From: Jaapia argillacea MUCL 33604
Taxonomy: Eukaryota > Basidiomycota > Agaricomycetes > Jaapiales > Jaapiaceae
NCBI GenBank assembly: GCA_000697665.1
Contig: KL197769.1
Coordinates: 79,615-138,735, forward strand
DNA length: 59,121 bases
Direction: 5' to 3'
Made by a program: the position numbers and the translations under genes. This document shows positions 22,521-33,869 of this stretch, in pieces (positions within the stretch are counted from its first letter, which is position 1; each line of letters begins with the position of its first letter). Under the pieces are notes generated by a model that had not been told where the DNA came from, made no database searches, and saw only the letters and a list, made by a program, of their open reading frames with translations.

Positions 22521-22848
22521 GACCGGCAGTGTATGATTCTTCTCCCAGTCCGTAGGGGCCCCATGACCGACTTGCCCGTATTGTAGTAATAGCTATCGAC
22601 GCACTACGTATTTGCATCGCCCGTCTCGTGGTGGATATTACACCTTTCATTGTCACCTCCAACTCATCCCGCATTCAAATATGTCAAGGAGCCAATCAAC
22701 AGAGAGACAATCCCACGTGGCCGACGTCCCAAATCGCCAACTTCGCGCCGCAAACGTCGCCTTCCTCCATTCCCGCAGTCATCGGTCACCATTGACTTCC
22801 ATGGCTGTGCATCAACCCATGCGAGGGCCCCGTTCCAAAATACTTCGA

Positions 22849-22942
22849 AATGGCACTGCGATCATGGAGACCACTCACAGCCATCGTGCCATCCGAACTA
22901 GACGCAACACAGACAAACAGATCTGATGTGCTATATACATAG
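22849..22942 (+). promoter_or_regulatory. Conserved upstream block of CipC-like copy C
   Basis: Shared ~95 bp block with GGAGACCACTCACAGCCATC, GACGCAACACAGACAAACAG and a TATA-like CTATATACATA at 22931-22941, about 55 bp before the ATG at 22996. Confidence 0.6.
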
Positions 22943-22995
22943 GGGCCGTCTGTCATCTGTCCGATCCAAAACCATTACCATCGCCCTCCATCACC

Positions 22996-23804
22996 ATGAG
23001 CTTCTTGACAGAAATCGTCTCTGGGTTCAACCCCGCCAGCCACGATGAAGCTGAGATGCACTATCGGTCAGTGTACACTGAGTCTGGCAAACACCACGGT
23101 CACCACGGCGGTCACCACGAAGCGAGTTTCACCCACGAAGGTAGGCTCTATCTTGGTCAGGGGATCTTAGGTTCAAAGTTAATCGAACCTTCGCCTCAGC
23201 TATCGCTGGCGCTGCTGGATTTGCTGCGATGAGAGCATACGAGTCTCATCTCAGGGCTACTGGTCAACAACCTTCACATGCGTTGATGAAGGTATGTCGG
23301 ACCACCTTTGACCTGCGGCACCATCCTGACACATCCATATTTCAGGAAATCCTTGCCGGTATCGCCGCTGCTGAGGTCGACAAACTCGTCGAGACTAAAG
23401 GCCTTGACTATGTTGATGCCCACAAGGCCAAGAAAATGGCAAGGCATCAGGCTCACCACCTCGCTGACCAGAGGTACGGTCACGGCAACAGCGGTTACGA
23501 CTACGCCATGTCGCAGAATGGCCCTGCTTACGAGTACAATCACGGAGGAGGATCGCCATACGGTATGCAAGGATGTCCGACCTACGGTTATGCCTACGGT
23601 GGCGGTCAGCCCATGGGCTATGGTGGTGGAGGCTATGCTCCGCCCCCTCCACAAGGCTACTATCCTCCCCAGCAGCAGGGTTACGCACCCCAGTACTATC
23701 AACAACCTCCACCTCAACAATACCAAGGTGGCCAGCAAGGAGGTTATGGTGGTTATGGTGGTCAGGGAGGCTACGGTGGTCAGCCCCAGGGAGGGTATTA
23801 TTGA
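22996..23804 (+). CDS. CipC-like (DUF3759) protein, copy C
   Basis: Exons 22996-23140, 23200-23291 and 23346-23804 (231 aa), with the same phases as copies A and D. The N-terminus is MSFLTEIVSGFNPASHDEAE, then a short Gly/His stretch (GKHHGHHGGHHEAS) where copy A has its long RG insertion. The core has AIAGAAGFAAMRAYESH and ILAGIAAAEVDKLVETKGL. The tail is rich in Gly, Tyr, Pro and Gln with PPPPQGYYPPQQQGYAP and GGYGGYGGQGGYGG. No signal peptide; probably cytosolic or wall-less intracellular. CipC-like genes are often strongly induced in hyphae or under stress; here regulation is suggested only by the shared upstream block. Confidence 0.87.
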
Positions 23805-24132
23805 GGTCACGATCTGAGATACAGATGAGGACCTCGCTTTGCTATGGGATCAAATGTATCATACAGTGTAATACCTTCCGGGTGTGAGATATCTCAAAGG
23901 ATTTCACACCTCGTAAACCTCTTGGTTCTGATGTTAAGAACAACATGGACTTGACGATGGAGGTAAAAGGAAGGTGGGCTCAGGCGACGACATTTCGTGA
24001 CGAATTGTCACTCGCTGCGGCGAAACAGCTGCACCCTAGTCCCCGAAATCTACTCTCGTAGTTATTATCGCCCTCTATTTACCGCCATCATCAAATCCCT
24101 ACGCTGACAGCTCCCGTGTTCAAATATACACG

Positions 24133-24228
24133 AGATGGCGATGCTATCCTGGAGACCCCTCACAGCCATCAAATCTGCGAACCGGACGCAACACAAACAA
24201 ACAGATCTGATGTGCTATATACATATGA
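24133..24228 (+). promoter_or_regulatory. Conserved upstream block of CipC-like copy D
   Basis: Fourth instance of the block: GATGCTATCCTGGAGACCCC, TCACAGCCATC, GACGCAACACAAACAAACAG and TATA-like CTATATACATA near 24214-24224, about 50 bp before the ATG at 24272. Confidence 0.6.
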
Positions 24229-24271
24229 GGTTGTTGATCGTTGGACCGTTCCAGCATCACCCTTCGTCACC

Positions 24272-25063
24272 ATGAGTTTCTTGGGAGAAATCATCTCTGG
24301 ATTCAATCCCGCCAGCCACGATGAAGCTGAGATGCATTATCGAGCGGTGTACAGCGAGGGCAGGCACCACGAGGGTAGTTTCACCCATGAAGGTAGGCTC
24401 GATCTCGCCCGGAGGATCTTACTTTCAAAGTTGATTGAACCTCCGCATCAGCTATCGCTGGTGCTGCCGGATTTGCTGCGATGAAAGCATACGAATCTCA
24501 TCTCAGAGCTACTGGTCAACAACCTTCGCATTTGTTAATGAAAGTACGTTCGACCATTATCTTTGATTTGCGGTAGTATCTTAACACACCTATTGCAGGA
24601 AATGCTTGCTGGTATCGCCGCCGCCGAGGTCGACAAACTCGTCGAGACCAAGGGCCTTGATTGGGTCGACGCCCACAAGGCCAAAAAAATGGCCAGGCAA
24701 CAAGCTCATCACCTCGCCGAGCAAAGGTACGGTCACGGCAACAGCGGTTATGACTACGCCATGTCGCAGAACGGCCCTGCTTTCGAGTACATCTACGGAG
24801 GCGGATCGCCATACGGTCTGCAAGGATGTCCGAGCTACGGTTATGCCTACGGTGGTGGTCCCATGGGGTATGGTGGAGGTGGTTATGCTCCTCCCCCTCC
24901 ACAAGGCTACTATCCTCCCCAGCAACAGGGTTACGCACCCCAATACTATCAACAGCCTCCACCCCAACAATACTATGGCGGCCAGCAGGGAGGTTACGGA
25001 GGTCAAGGTGGTTATGAAGGCCAACAAGGAGGTTATGGTGGTCAGCAGGGAGGGTATTATTGA
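24272..25063 (+). CDS. CipC-like (DUF3759) protein, copy D
   Basis: Exons 24272-24392, 24452-24543 and 24599-25063 (225 aa). The shortest variant before the core (EGRHHEGSFTHE, no Gly/His expansion). Core AIAGAAGFAAMKAYESH and MLAGIAAAEVDKLVETKGLDW; basic helix AHKAKKMARQQAHH. The tail has AYGGGPMGYGGGGYAPPPPQ and repeated GGYGGQ units. The antisense strand also stays open over 340 codons here, an effect of the Gly/Tyr/Pro codon usage. It is the donor-like relative of truncated copy B, sharing its SGFNPASHDEAEMHYRAVYSE start. Confidence 0.87.
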
Positions 25064-25292
25064 GTTAACGATCTGAGATAAAGATGGTAACCTGTACGTT
25101 CGGGGATGGGATTGAATGTATTGCATGTATACCAGTGCAACACCTAGAGTCGAATATTTAAACGATTTTGTGCTGTTAGTGTGAACTGAAGAAGCTGACT
25201 TAATCCGACGGTATTCGTCGACGGTGTACCTTGTGCAAACCTTGATCTCGACGTTCACACCGCGAAGACCTCGTTTATAAGAATCTACAAGG

Positions 25293-27009
25293 ATGCACAA
25301 ATGTCTCTTCCTCCCCGAAATCCTTCTATGTATCTTCGAGCTGATTCTCCACTCCGACGGCCCTGTATTGGATGGAACTGGAGAGAACTGAGGTCCGATG
25401 ACGCCGGCGTCACTCGCTCGGACGTGCCGCTCGTTCCACGAACCTGCCCTTGATATCTTGTGGAAACGACAGTACAGTCTAAAGCCACTATGGAAATGCT
25501 TGCCGTCGGACTTGTGGGATGGAAAAGGCGGGGGGCTGGTGGTAACTGTAAGCACAATTATTGGTCTCACAATTCCATCGGACTCATCTGACCCGCGGGC
25601 TACAGCGACCACGCAGGAAACTGATTCCCCTAGATTGGGATCGATTCATCTTCTATGCACGACGTATCCGAGCTCTCCACGCCATGTTTCACCCCCGATC
25701 CCATGCGACTTGTTCAAACGATGAAACCCTCCATTATTTCGTTCCTCGTTACCCAAGGGCGATGCCCATCTTGCCCAATGTCGAGCAGGCAACTTGGCAG
25801 ATCTATCATGACGATGCCGTTCCCTACGATGAGTTTTGCTTCGGAGACAAAACAAAAGACATCATGATATTCACGAGGTGTTCCGATGAAAGATGCCATT
25901 TCATCTTGGGGTCTTTGGTCACAAGGACTCCGTATCTCCAATCATTGACATTCAAGCAGACGAGCCAAGCACGTCCTGTGGTCTTTAGAGCGTTGAACTC
26001 GCTGCTGGAGCTACGCTACCTTCGATCGTTCAACGCTTTTTACTTCACTCTGGACATGGGTGCTATCGGAGTGCTTGCGGTATTGCCCTCCCTTTCCAGA
26101 CTCGAAGGTCATCTCCCCACCTACTTTAACCCCAAATTGGTGCCGGCACCACTCACCCTACCTTTCCCTTTCCTTCGATTCATCAAGTGCCGAGCGATGA
26201 CGTTCAAGGACCTCTCCCTCTTTGTCAGATTCGTGCGACCCCTGAAACTCGAGACTATGCAGCTAACTAGCGCAACATCTCCAACTCCCGATGAGTTGTA
26301 CGACTTCTCCCGGGCCTTGTCCGATTGCTGCTTCCACCCCGCCCTAACGGTCATAAAGCTAGGGGTCACTACATCTAGACATAATGATCGAACAACGGTC
26401 ATTTTGAACGCTTGCCTATTCAAGCCCATCCTCGACTTTCCGAACATCGAGGTGCTTAATCCCACTATCTGTACGCATTTCGATATCGATGACGAGACAC
26501 TGTTGGATATGGGCCAGGCATGGCCTCGTCTCCAGTCTCTCCTTCTGATCACCACGCGAAACCACCGCGAAGATTATGCTCCCAGGGCTATCTTTGCCGG
26601 GTTGAGCTCTCTGGTTCGTCATTGCTCACAGTTGCGCCAATTGTGTATACCCCTGGACGCTCGTTTGGACGATGCTTCTCCAGCCCTCCATTTATTGGGA
26701 GGCAGCTATTGCAAGAATGTCATTCACGTGGAGCTCGCTCCTGTTTTGCTGGGTAATTGCATCGCACCAGCCCTCGTCCTGGCGGAGATGTTCCCCAAGA
26801 TCAATCACTTCGGCCACAACGTTCTTGAGCTGGCTCTTGCCAGTCTTTCCCTCGCCCCCGTGCTGGCACACATGCTTGGTCCTATTAACGATGAAGGCCG
26901 ACAGCGATGGGCCACGGTGAAGCAGTTCGTGAGAGCCGTTCTCGCTCTGCGGAGGCTGACGCTGGACTGGGGCCTGAAAGGTGTTCATTCACAAGACGGC
27001 CAAGCATAA
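25293..27009 (+). CDS. F-box/LRR-like protein, early in-frame TGA
   Basis: Two exons, 25293-25547 and 25606-27009, with a 58 bp intron. From ATG 25293 the protein starts MHKCLFLPEILLCIFELIL, the usual F-box opening, but codon 33 (25389-25391) is TGA. The same frame then resumes with MTPASLARTCRSFHEPAL and DILWKRQYSL, the rest of the F-box. No intron of acceptable size and phase removes the stop. If translation starts at ATG 25398, a 517 aa protein without the first F-box helix results. The long C-terminus has leucine-spaced repeats (LRYLRSFNAFYF, IGVLAVLPSLSRLEG, FPNIEVLNPTIC, WPRLQSLLLIT). A CGA to TGA change at a CpG would explain the stop. It may be a new pseudogene or a shortened allele. 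Confidence 0.65.
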
Positions 27010-27233
27010 GAGACCGATGGAGACGGGTAGTTATTTGACCCATGGAGTCAAGTCGGTTTGGAATTTTGTATGTCCTGAGATTGCATAATACCGACAACTT
27101 GTGGTTTCAGTCCCGTACCAGCCTTGACAGGGAAGGTGGAATAAACTCCAACTGTTGGCAAGTAAATTGTCCGTAGAGACTGGAAAGCTCTAACACGAAA
27201 GGAATCCATATAGGTCGAACTTGAAGATGTATA
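27010..27233. other. Convergent 3' spacer
   Basis: Only about 220 bp separate the stop codons of the F-box gene (plus) and the ABC transporter (minus). No gene or other feature seen. Confidence 0.5.
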
Positions 27234-30200
27234 CTAATGGCCTTGTTCTGCCTTTGCTTTTGCAACACTCTCCAGCTCAGAGAACGTGCCACTCTTCAAG
27301 CACATATGACGGAAAATACCATCCTCCTTTTGAATTAGATTGTAAGGTGTGTCGAACTCCGCTATCTTGCCGTTGTCGAGGACAATAAGGCGGTCATAGT
27401 CGATTACCGTTCGAAGACGATGAGCAACTTTGGAGACAACATTCTCGTTAGCATCGTGCATTGACATCGTAACGAATGCGTACCTGTCAGGAGCAGCGAG
27501 TCATTGAATTCTTCTCGAATAGTTGACTGAATTTTAGCATCAGTGGCGAAGTCAATGCTGCTGGTAGCTTCGTCCAACACGATGATGGAGCTCCTCCGTA
27601 AGAGTGCTCGAGCCATAGCGATCAGCTGTCTTTGGCCCTGGGAGAAGTTGGTCCCTCCAGCGGACACTTGGGTGTCCAACTTGATCGTGGTCTTGGAATC
27701 GACCTCCGTGGTGGCAACTGAGGCTGCCGACGATGCAACGGTCGCTTCCCGTTCAACTCCATCACGTATGGAGGATGGTCTGGAAGGCTCTCGAGACGTC
27801 CTTTGAGATTCGTATGCACTCTGGGATAGCATCTGCACACGGAATAACACATCAAGACATTCTTCGTCGCTGTGCTCCCCTGCGATATGATTGAGAAGCC
27901 GACTTTACGGGGGATAAAATATTAGCTCACCGAAAGGGTCAAGGTTATCGCGTAGCGTGCCGGAGAAGAGTGTGGCGTCCTGGCTTGCAGGTTAGCTGCC
28001 AATACTCCAAGATGCGAATCCGAAACTCACTTGAGGTATGAACGTCTATGTGGCTGTCAGAACAGATACACAACTTTGTTGGAAGATTCTGCTCACCAGA
28101 CGGGACCTCAAGTCATGAACTCCGATGGTGGAGATGTCAATTCCATCTATCACTATACGACCGCTCGCGGGATCAACCTGCAAGGAAATCAGTCCATGAA
28201 GATGTTTATTGAAGGTGCCCACTCACAAATCGTAGGATACTCATGGCCAATGTGGATTTCCCGCTGCCTGGAAGTGGAATCAGGGGAATGGAATGTCATC
28301 AAAACAGGATTGACCTCACCAGTTCGGCCCAGCAAGCCAACTCGCTCTCTCGCCTTCAACTGGAACGAGACTCCGTGAAGAACGGGAGGGAGTTCGGGTC
28401 CGTATTTGATAACAAGATCCTCGACGGAAATTAATGCAGCTTCGTTCGAGCTCGAGCTCGATGGCCAGTAGGCAGGCGGTCGGCTGGACTCGATGACAGC
28501 TGGGGGCTCCTGGGGCAGATCAAGATATTCGACGACACGCTCGACGGAGCTGGGAATAGGGAAGGTGATGACTTGTATGACTAGGTATAATGGAAAGTGC
28601 TTACTTGAGATCCAGTTCAAGGGCAGTCCAGAATCGGCAAGCCCAGTATATGCTGGTAGTAAACGACATGGCTGAAGTGATACAAACACCGGCGAGGCCA
28701 GCGCCAACGAGGCCAGACAGGGCAAACACGGTTGTAGTGAAAACCGCCGTAGCACCCAGAGCATCGAAGTACAACAGGAGGAATCTTGACAGGCAATGAT
28801 TAGCATAATCAAAGGTGAAGACCATTCAGGCCGACTTGCCTGTTGGACATCCAGAATGAGTACCACATCTAGAAATGGGGAAATCAGCAGTCAGCATTGA
28901 TGACAAACGGCCAACACGACACCTACCTTGGTGGTGAGATCGATCTTGGAGTGGAGGTTGTCGAGGAACTTCTGTTCCGCGGAGAACGCTCGGACGGTGA
29001 CGATCCCCTCCAATAGCTCTCCAAACCCAGCAAATATCGGCGATCGACTATTAGATTCCATGCGACGAAGGTCTCGGCCGGTATTGAGATATCCGATGGC
29101 CAGAAGGCGGTAAATAGAACCAAGAAGGAATGCTGGGATTAGGAAGAGAGGGAAAATAACACTAAGAAGGCAAAGCCATGAGCAGCTTTCACCAATGGAC
29201 ATGATGCGACCTACGTGACAGTGATGACTGATGCAAAGAAGGTCGCCATAGAGGAGTTGACAGCCTGCAAAGAGCCTGCCAACGATGAATCGACGGTCTC
29301 GATATCCTGCGGGGATGAAGTTCGTGAGTAAATGTTTACCATGACAACTACGAATCATGTACCTTGCTGAACCGGTTGAGCATTCGACCTACGTCATTTT
29401 CTATCGTCAGAACAATATTGGAGCGGTGTCATAAACGACCCTCACCTTGAGGTGTAACGTCGTGCCAGCGCATGGTGGCTCGAACCACAGCCACTAAGAG
29501 TTGCTTGAAAAGAACGCGCGAAGCTCTCAGAGCCCCAGTGTACTGGGTGACTGCGCCGGTGATGTTGATGAGGGCAGCGCCGAAACCGATGCAAGCATAG
29601 ACAGCGATATAGAACATTGGATGCTCTTGAGCATTGGGCCATTGGATGTCAATCGTTGGACGGACGGTCGTGTGGATATTGTGGAAACCTCCAGTAACAT
29701 CGGTCAAGGAGACGTGACCACCCAACGAGATCTGATGCTCTACCCCAGAGTAGGATGATGACATATATTGAGAGGACGCTAGGGAGGCGCCGGAGTCGCG
29801 GTACGCCTCGCCCCAGATCTATGCCATTCGCCCTCAGCACAGGATAGGCACATCGGAAGGGAGGATGACTCACCATAACCCAAACCTTCTCGGTGACGCT
29901 CAGGAACTGGAAGGTAATCAGACAACGAAGAAATGACATCCAGAAGAAATAAGATGGGAACTCACCTGACTCATCACGATCAAGACTGTGAGGATGGCCC
30001 AAGTCCAATACGATCTACAAGGAGATGAGTTGTGAAATCCAACGACAAAGAATAAGTACGAACGAAGCCCGAAGATAGGTCCTGTAGATTGACCATTTCA
30101 CCCCTCCAGTTTCCCTATGTTCATCCTTGATCAGTTTCCGTGGTTTCTTGGCCTTTTCAGCGGGCTTTGGGGAGTCTTCAGCATCCGGAACCGCAACGGC

Positions 30201-33200
30201 CGGATCGGCTTCAGCTTCGGCTGCTAGCTCCTCTTCAGATTTCTCTGTAACCACGACTGCCTCTTGCTCGTGTGCTTGAACTGCTGAATCTTGGGTAATC
30301 TCATCTAGCACGCCTTGAGCACGTAAGTCTTTGATAGTTCCTTGGGTATCGATGCGGCCGTCGAGCATACGGATCAGATAGTCGGCACCAGGGAGGACAA
30401 GTTCGACATGATGAGTAACCAAGACCTGACATTGTCTGTGAGCAAAGATATCCCGAGGCGATTTGATTGAAACATACGACGGTCCTGTTGGCCAACAAAG
30501 GTCCACGTAAGAGTTTTTCGAAGAGGAATCGAGACGTGTGGCTGTCCTGCGAAGTGAGGAAAATGTCATGAATAAAGGTGCGAAGAATAGGGGCCAATAC
30601 TTACGACAGCGCTGAGGGGATCATCCAGGAGAACATATTTCGTGCGAGCATAGACTGCGCGCGCCAGTGCAACCCTATCGAAAACATCAACTTCAAGAAC
30701 ACGATACATTTCCGACCATACGACATACCTTGCTTTCTGACCACCAGACAAACTCACACCCCTGGACGATGGAGGTTAGTTACGAACCACCACCATGAAC
30801 AACCCACATTACCTAGCACCAATCTCAGTAGAATCTCCATCTTCCAAAATGTCCAAGTCCATTCTCAAGGCACAAGCTTCGATGACGTCCTGATACCTCT
30901 TCTCGTCCAAAGGATACCCGAACAAGATATTATCCTTGATAGATTGATGACGCAACCACGGCGATTGCGCTGCGTATGAAATCGAATGCATCAACCCAAA
31001 CTCGTCAACCTTGGAGGGGTTCTTGGACATGATGATGCGGCCGGAAACCGTAGTCATCTCTCCCAGAAGAGCCAACTACGAATGAACGAGAATATTAGTG
31101 TACGGTATTCGTCAAGTTTCGACCTGAAGTTACTCACCAAGAGTGCCGTCTTCCCACTAGCGGTAGGCCCAGTGACAACGGTAAACTGCCTATCAGGGAG
31201 CAAAACATTAACGTCCTTCAACTCGAACCGATGATCCGCGGCTTCGGCTTCAGCTTCAACCGCAGCTCCGGTAGTCGACTCAGCATCAACAGCAGTCGCC
31301 GTCTCGTCCGAAGGCGCTGGCGAATGATCGTTATCCTTCTTCTTATCCTTCTTCTTCTTATCCTTCCCATCTTCTTTCTCCTTAACTTCTTCCACCTCGT
31401 TCCATTTGAAAGTCCCATTTTCGATACCTAAGCCTTCATCTACCACTGTGGTCGAAGCTCTGTTTTCCTTCTTGAGCGTGGAAACTTGGTCGGTGACTTC
31501 GTCTTCGTTGAGGAAAGTCTCGATACGTTTGAGTGCAACGCCAGTCTGGAGAGAACAATGAAACGTGCGTCACGATATACAAGTAAATGAATCAGGAGAT
31601 TTGCCTACCTGCAATATTTGGACAATCCAAGTCGGGATGACGTTCAAAGGTTGCCTAGAGACAAGCAAACGAATCAATCCAATTCAAAATGGAGTTAAAC
31701 TCCGTACGAACCTGATCATTTGGTATAGCGAGAGCGCCTATCACCAATCCTTCGTCACCTCGGATAAGAACGACTAAGCGAGTGTAAAACGTACCGTGAA
31801 CGCGATAGCGACGGTCAACTGTTTACCTTGATACACAAACGTGAAAAACGAGATGAGCGAGATCAAGATAGGCGCCGTCGTCCACAACGCCGAGAACATG
31901 ACAGAATTGACACGGGCTTTTCAAAACCAGAAAGGGTGCACGAAAATGAGTAAGTCACGAAGACGAGGAACGGAATAGAACGAACCTTTGACCATCCATT
32001 TCATCTCCACTCCTCTAGCTTCCATGGCCCTATCAATCCAACGTTCCTCCCACGCAAAGAACTTGATGAACTTAACCTATACCCGCATCAGACAACGGCA
32101 TCAGTATTCGAGATTGTGAGATACGGAAGTTGAAAAACGAACAGCACCGATCAACTCATTCAGCACTCCCATCCTCTTATCCCTAGCAGCCAAAACACCT
32201 TTCTGGATCCTTATAGATCGTCTTGCGATGTAACTGTTCAAAGGCCAACCGAGGAGGAGTACGATGAATCCGGCGAACGCCGACCACCCGAGTAATCTTT
32301 TCGATATATGCATGAGTTCGACGTGGTATAGGGTATGAACGACAGAACGCACTGGTATAGAAAAATGCTGCCGATGAGGATCTCAAGGGGAGCTGGACAA
32401 ATGAGATGAGTATCGATGAGAGTGTTGGTGGAGGAACCACTTACCTCCGTAGAGCATATACATTGCAGAACACGTCATCGAGACCTTTCATCAAAAATAT
32501 CAGCATACATTCCAACTGAAAGCGAAAATCTATATCACACCCTATTAGCATCCCCAGCCATCAAATTCACGATCTTTCCAACATCAGCTCCAGCCTTCGG
32601 ATCATCAGCGTTCTCCTTCTCCTTCGCCTGTTCCTTCTTGCTCTTCGTACTCGCACCTGCATTAGCGCTCGGAGCAGGTTTCAACTTATCCTTATCCACA
32701 ATCCCCGAAAAGTCTTTCCTCTTTAACGCCTTATCATAAATCGACGCCATCAACTCGCTCCTGATCCTAGTAGCTGCCCTCCTCCCAAACCAAAGATGTT
32801 GGACATCAGCCTGTGCTTTGGCAAGCTGAGACAAGAAAGCTAGGAAAGCGTAAATGTAGGCTTGAGTTACTTGTTCGCGAGTGGGAGAGTCGGTATCGAT
32901 TGCGTCGAGGATTCGACGGAGGAAGAAAGGTGAGGCGTAGTTGAAGACGACGGAGACGACTGTTAGGACCATGTCGAGCATTAAGTCGAGGGAGTTGGCT
33001 TTCCAGAGGCGGCGTAGTAGGGATGGGGATTTGGTTTGACTGAATTTGATGAAGACGGGTTTGGATTGGAGGGTTGGGCTGAGATTCCAAACGTCTTCCT
33101 CGTTAAGAGTGGTATTTGTTCCGCGTTGGATTAGAGGGTAGACCCAAAGGAAACTCATCCATCCCCATAGACTCGTATAGTCCTCCGGTGACACTGATAA

Positions 33201-33869
33201 CCCAATATCCTTCTTCTTCACCCTCGAGCTAGGTATAGCCAATGGCATATTCAAAACAACTACCACCAACAGGATCGCGGCGACTAGGTTCAAGATCATC
33301 CCAGCGAGCATCAATGGAGGAGGTAATGGGATCCATTGGACTTTATGTTCGAATATGACATGGCCGAGGGCGAGTATAGCACCAACGAGGTGGATGATGT
33401 AGAGTATGAAGAGGTCGTAGGGAGGTGTGGGACTTGGTCGCACGACTGGTTTGACGGCGGCGTAGAACCACGATGCGGCGACGATGATGGGTAAGACGAC
33501 AGCATACCACGGGTGTTCATTTGGCTGCGCAATCAATCGATAAGACCCAATTCCCAGCCATACCAACGTCTCCAGTAATGCGATCCAAGTGAGAACGACT
33601 GTTCGCCACAGAGGAACTGGAGGAGTTTTCGAAGCCACATCCTCAACATTGTCTCCTGCATCCAATGCCTCAGCCTCTGGTAGCGTGATATAACGAGTCA
33701 ATGGAGATTTGATGAAGTTCACGAGCTTTTGGAGGGGTTTCGGAAGTGGAATGTAGCCCAGGCAGAGGATGAAAACGAAGGCGGCGGGTAGGAGTGCCCC
33801 CCAGACATGTCTGACGCAAGCGTCCCGCAGGTCGAAAAAACCTGCGCCGCCGCAGATTTGCAGGGCCAT
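27234..33869 (-). CDS. ABC transporter, ABCC/MRP type (full length)
   Basis: Minus-strand gene of about 20 exons starting at ATG 33867-33869 and ending at TAG 27234-27236. The N-terminal exon (32535-33869) holds five hydrophobic helices (a TMD0, e.g. [55 protein letters not shown]), then the first ABC membrane domain. NBD1: Walker A GPTASGKT (~31155), signature [10 protein letters not shown], Walker [13 protein letters not shown] charged linker follows ([14 protein letters not shown]), then TMD2. NBD2: Walker A GRTGSGKST split by an intron at ~28280-28331, signature [16 protein letters not shown], Walker [13 protein letters not shown], His switch VAHRL. NBD1 lacks the catalytic glutamate after Walker B, as usual in ABCC proteins. 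The likely role is ATP-driven export of conjugated or amphipathic compounds at vacuole or plasma membrane; substrate unknown. Confidence 0.9.

Noticed and set aside
24590-25612. 340-codon minus-strand open frame antisense to CipC-like copy D
   Set aside because: Openness is explained by Gly/Tyr/Pro codons of the sense gene; the same shadow appears opposite copies A and C.
31140-31160. Walker A of NBD1 reads GPTASGKT, not GPTGSGKT
   Set aside because: Fits the GxxxxGKT rule and is common in fungal ABCC proteins, so not a defect.
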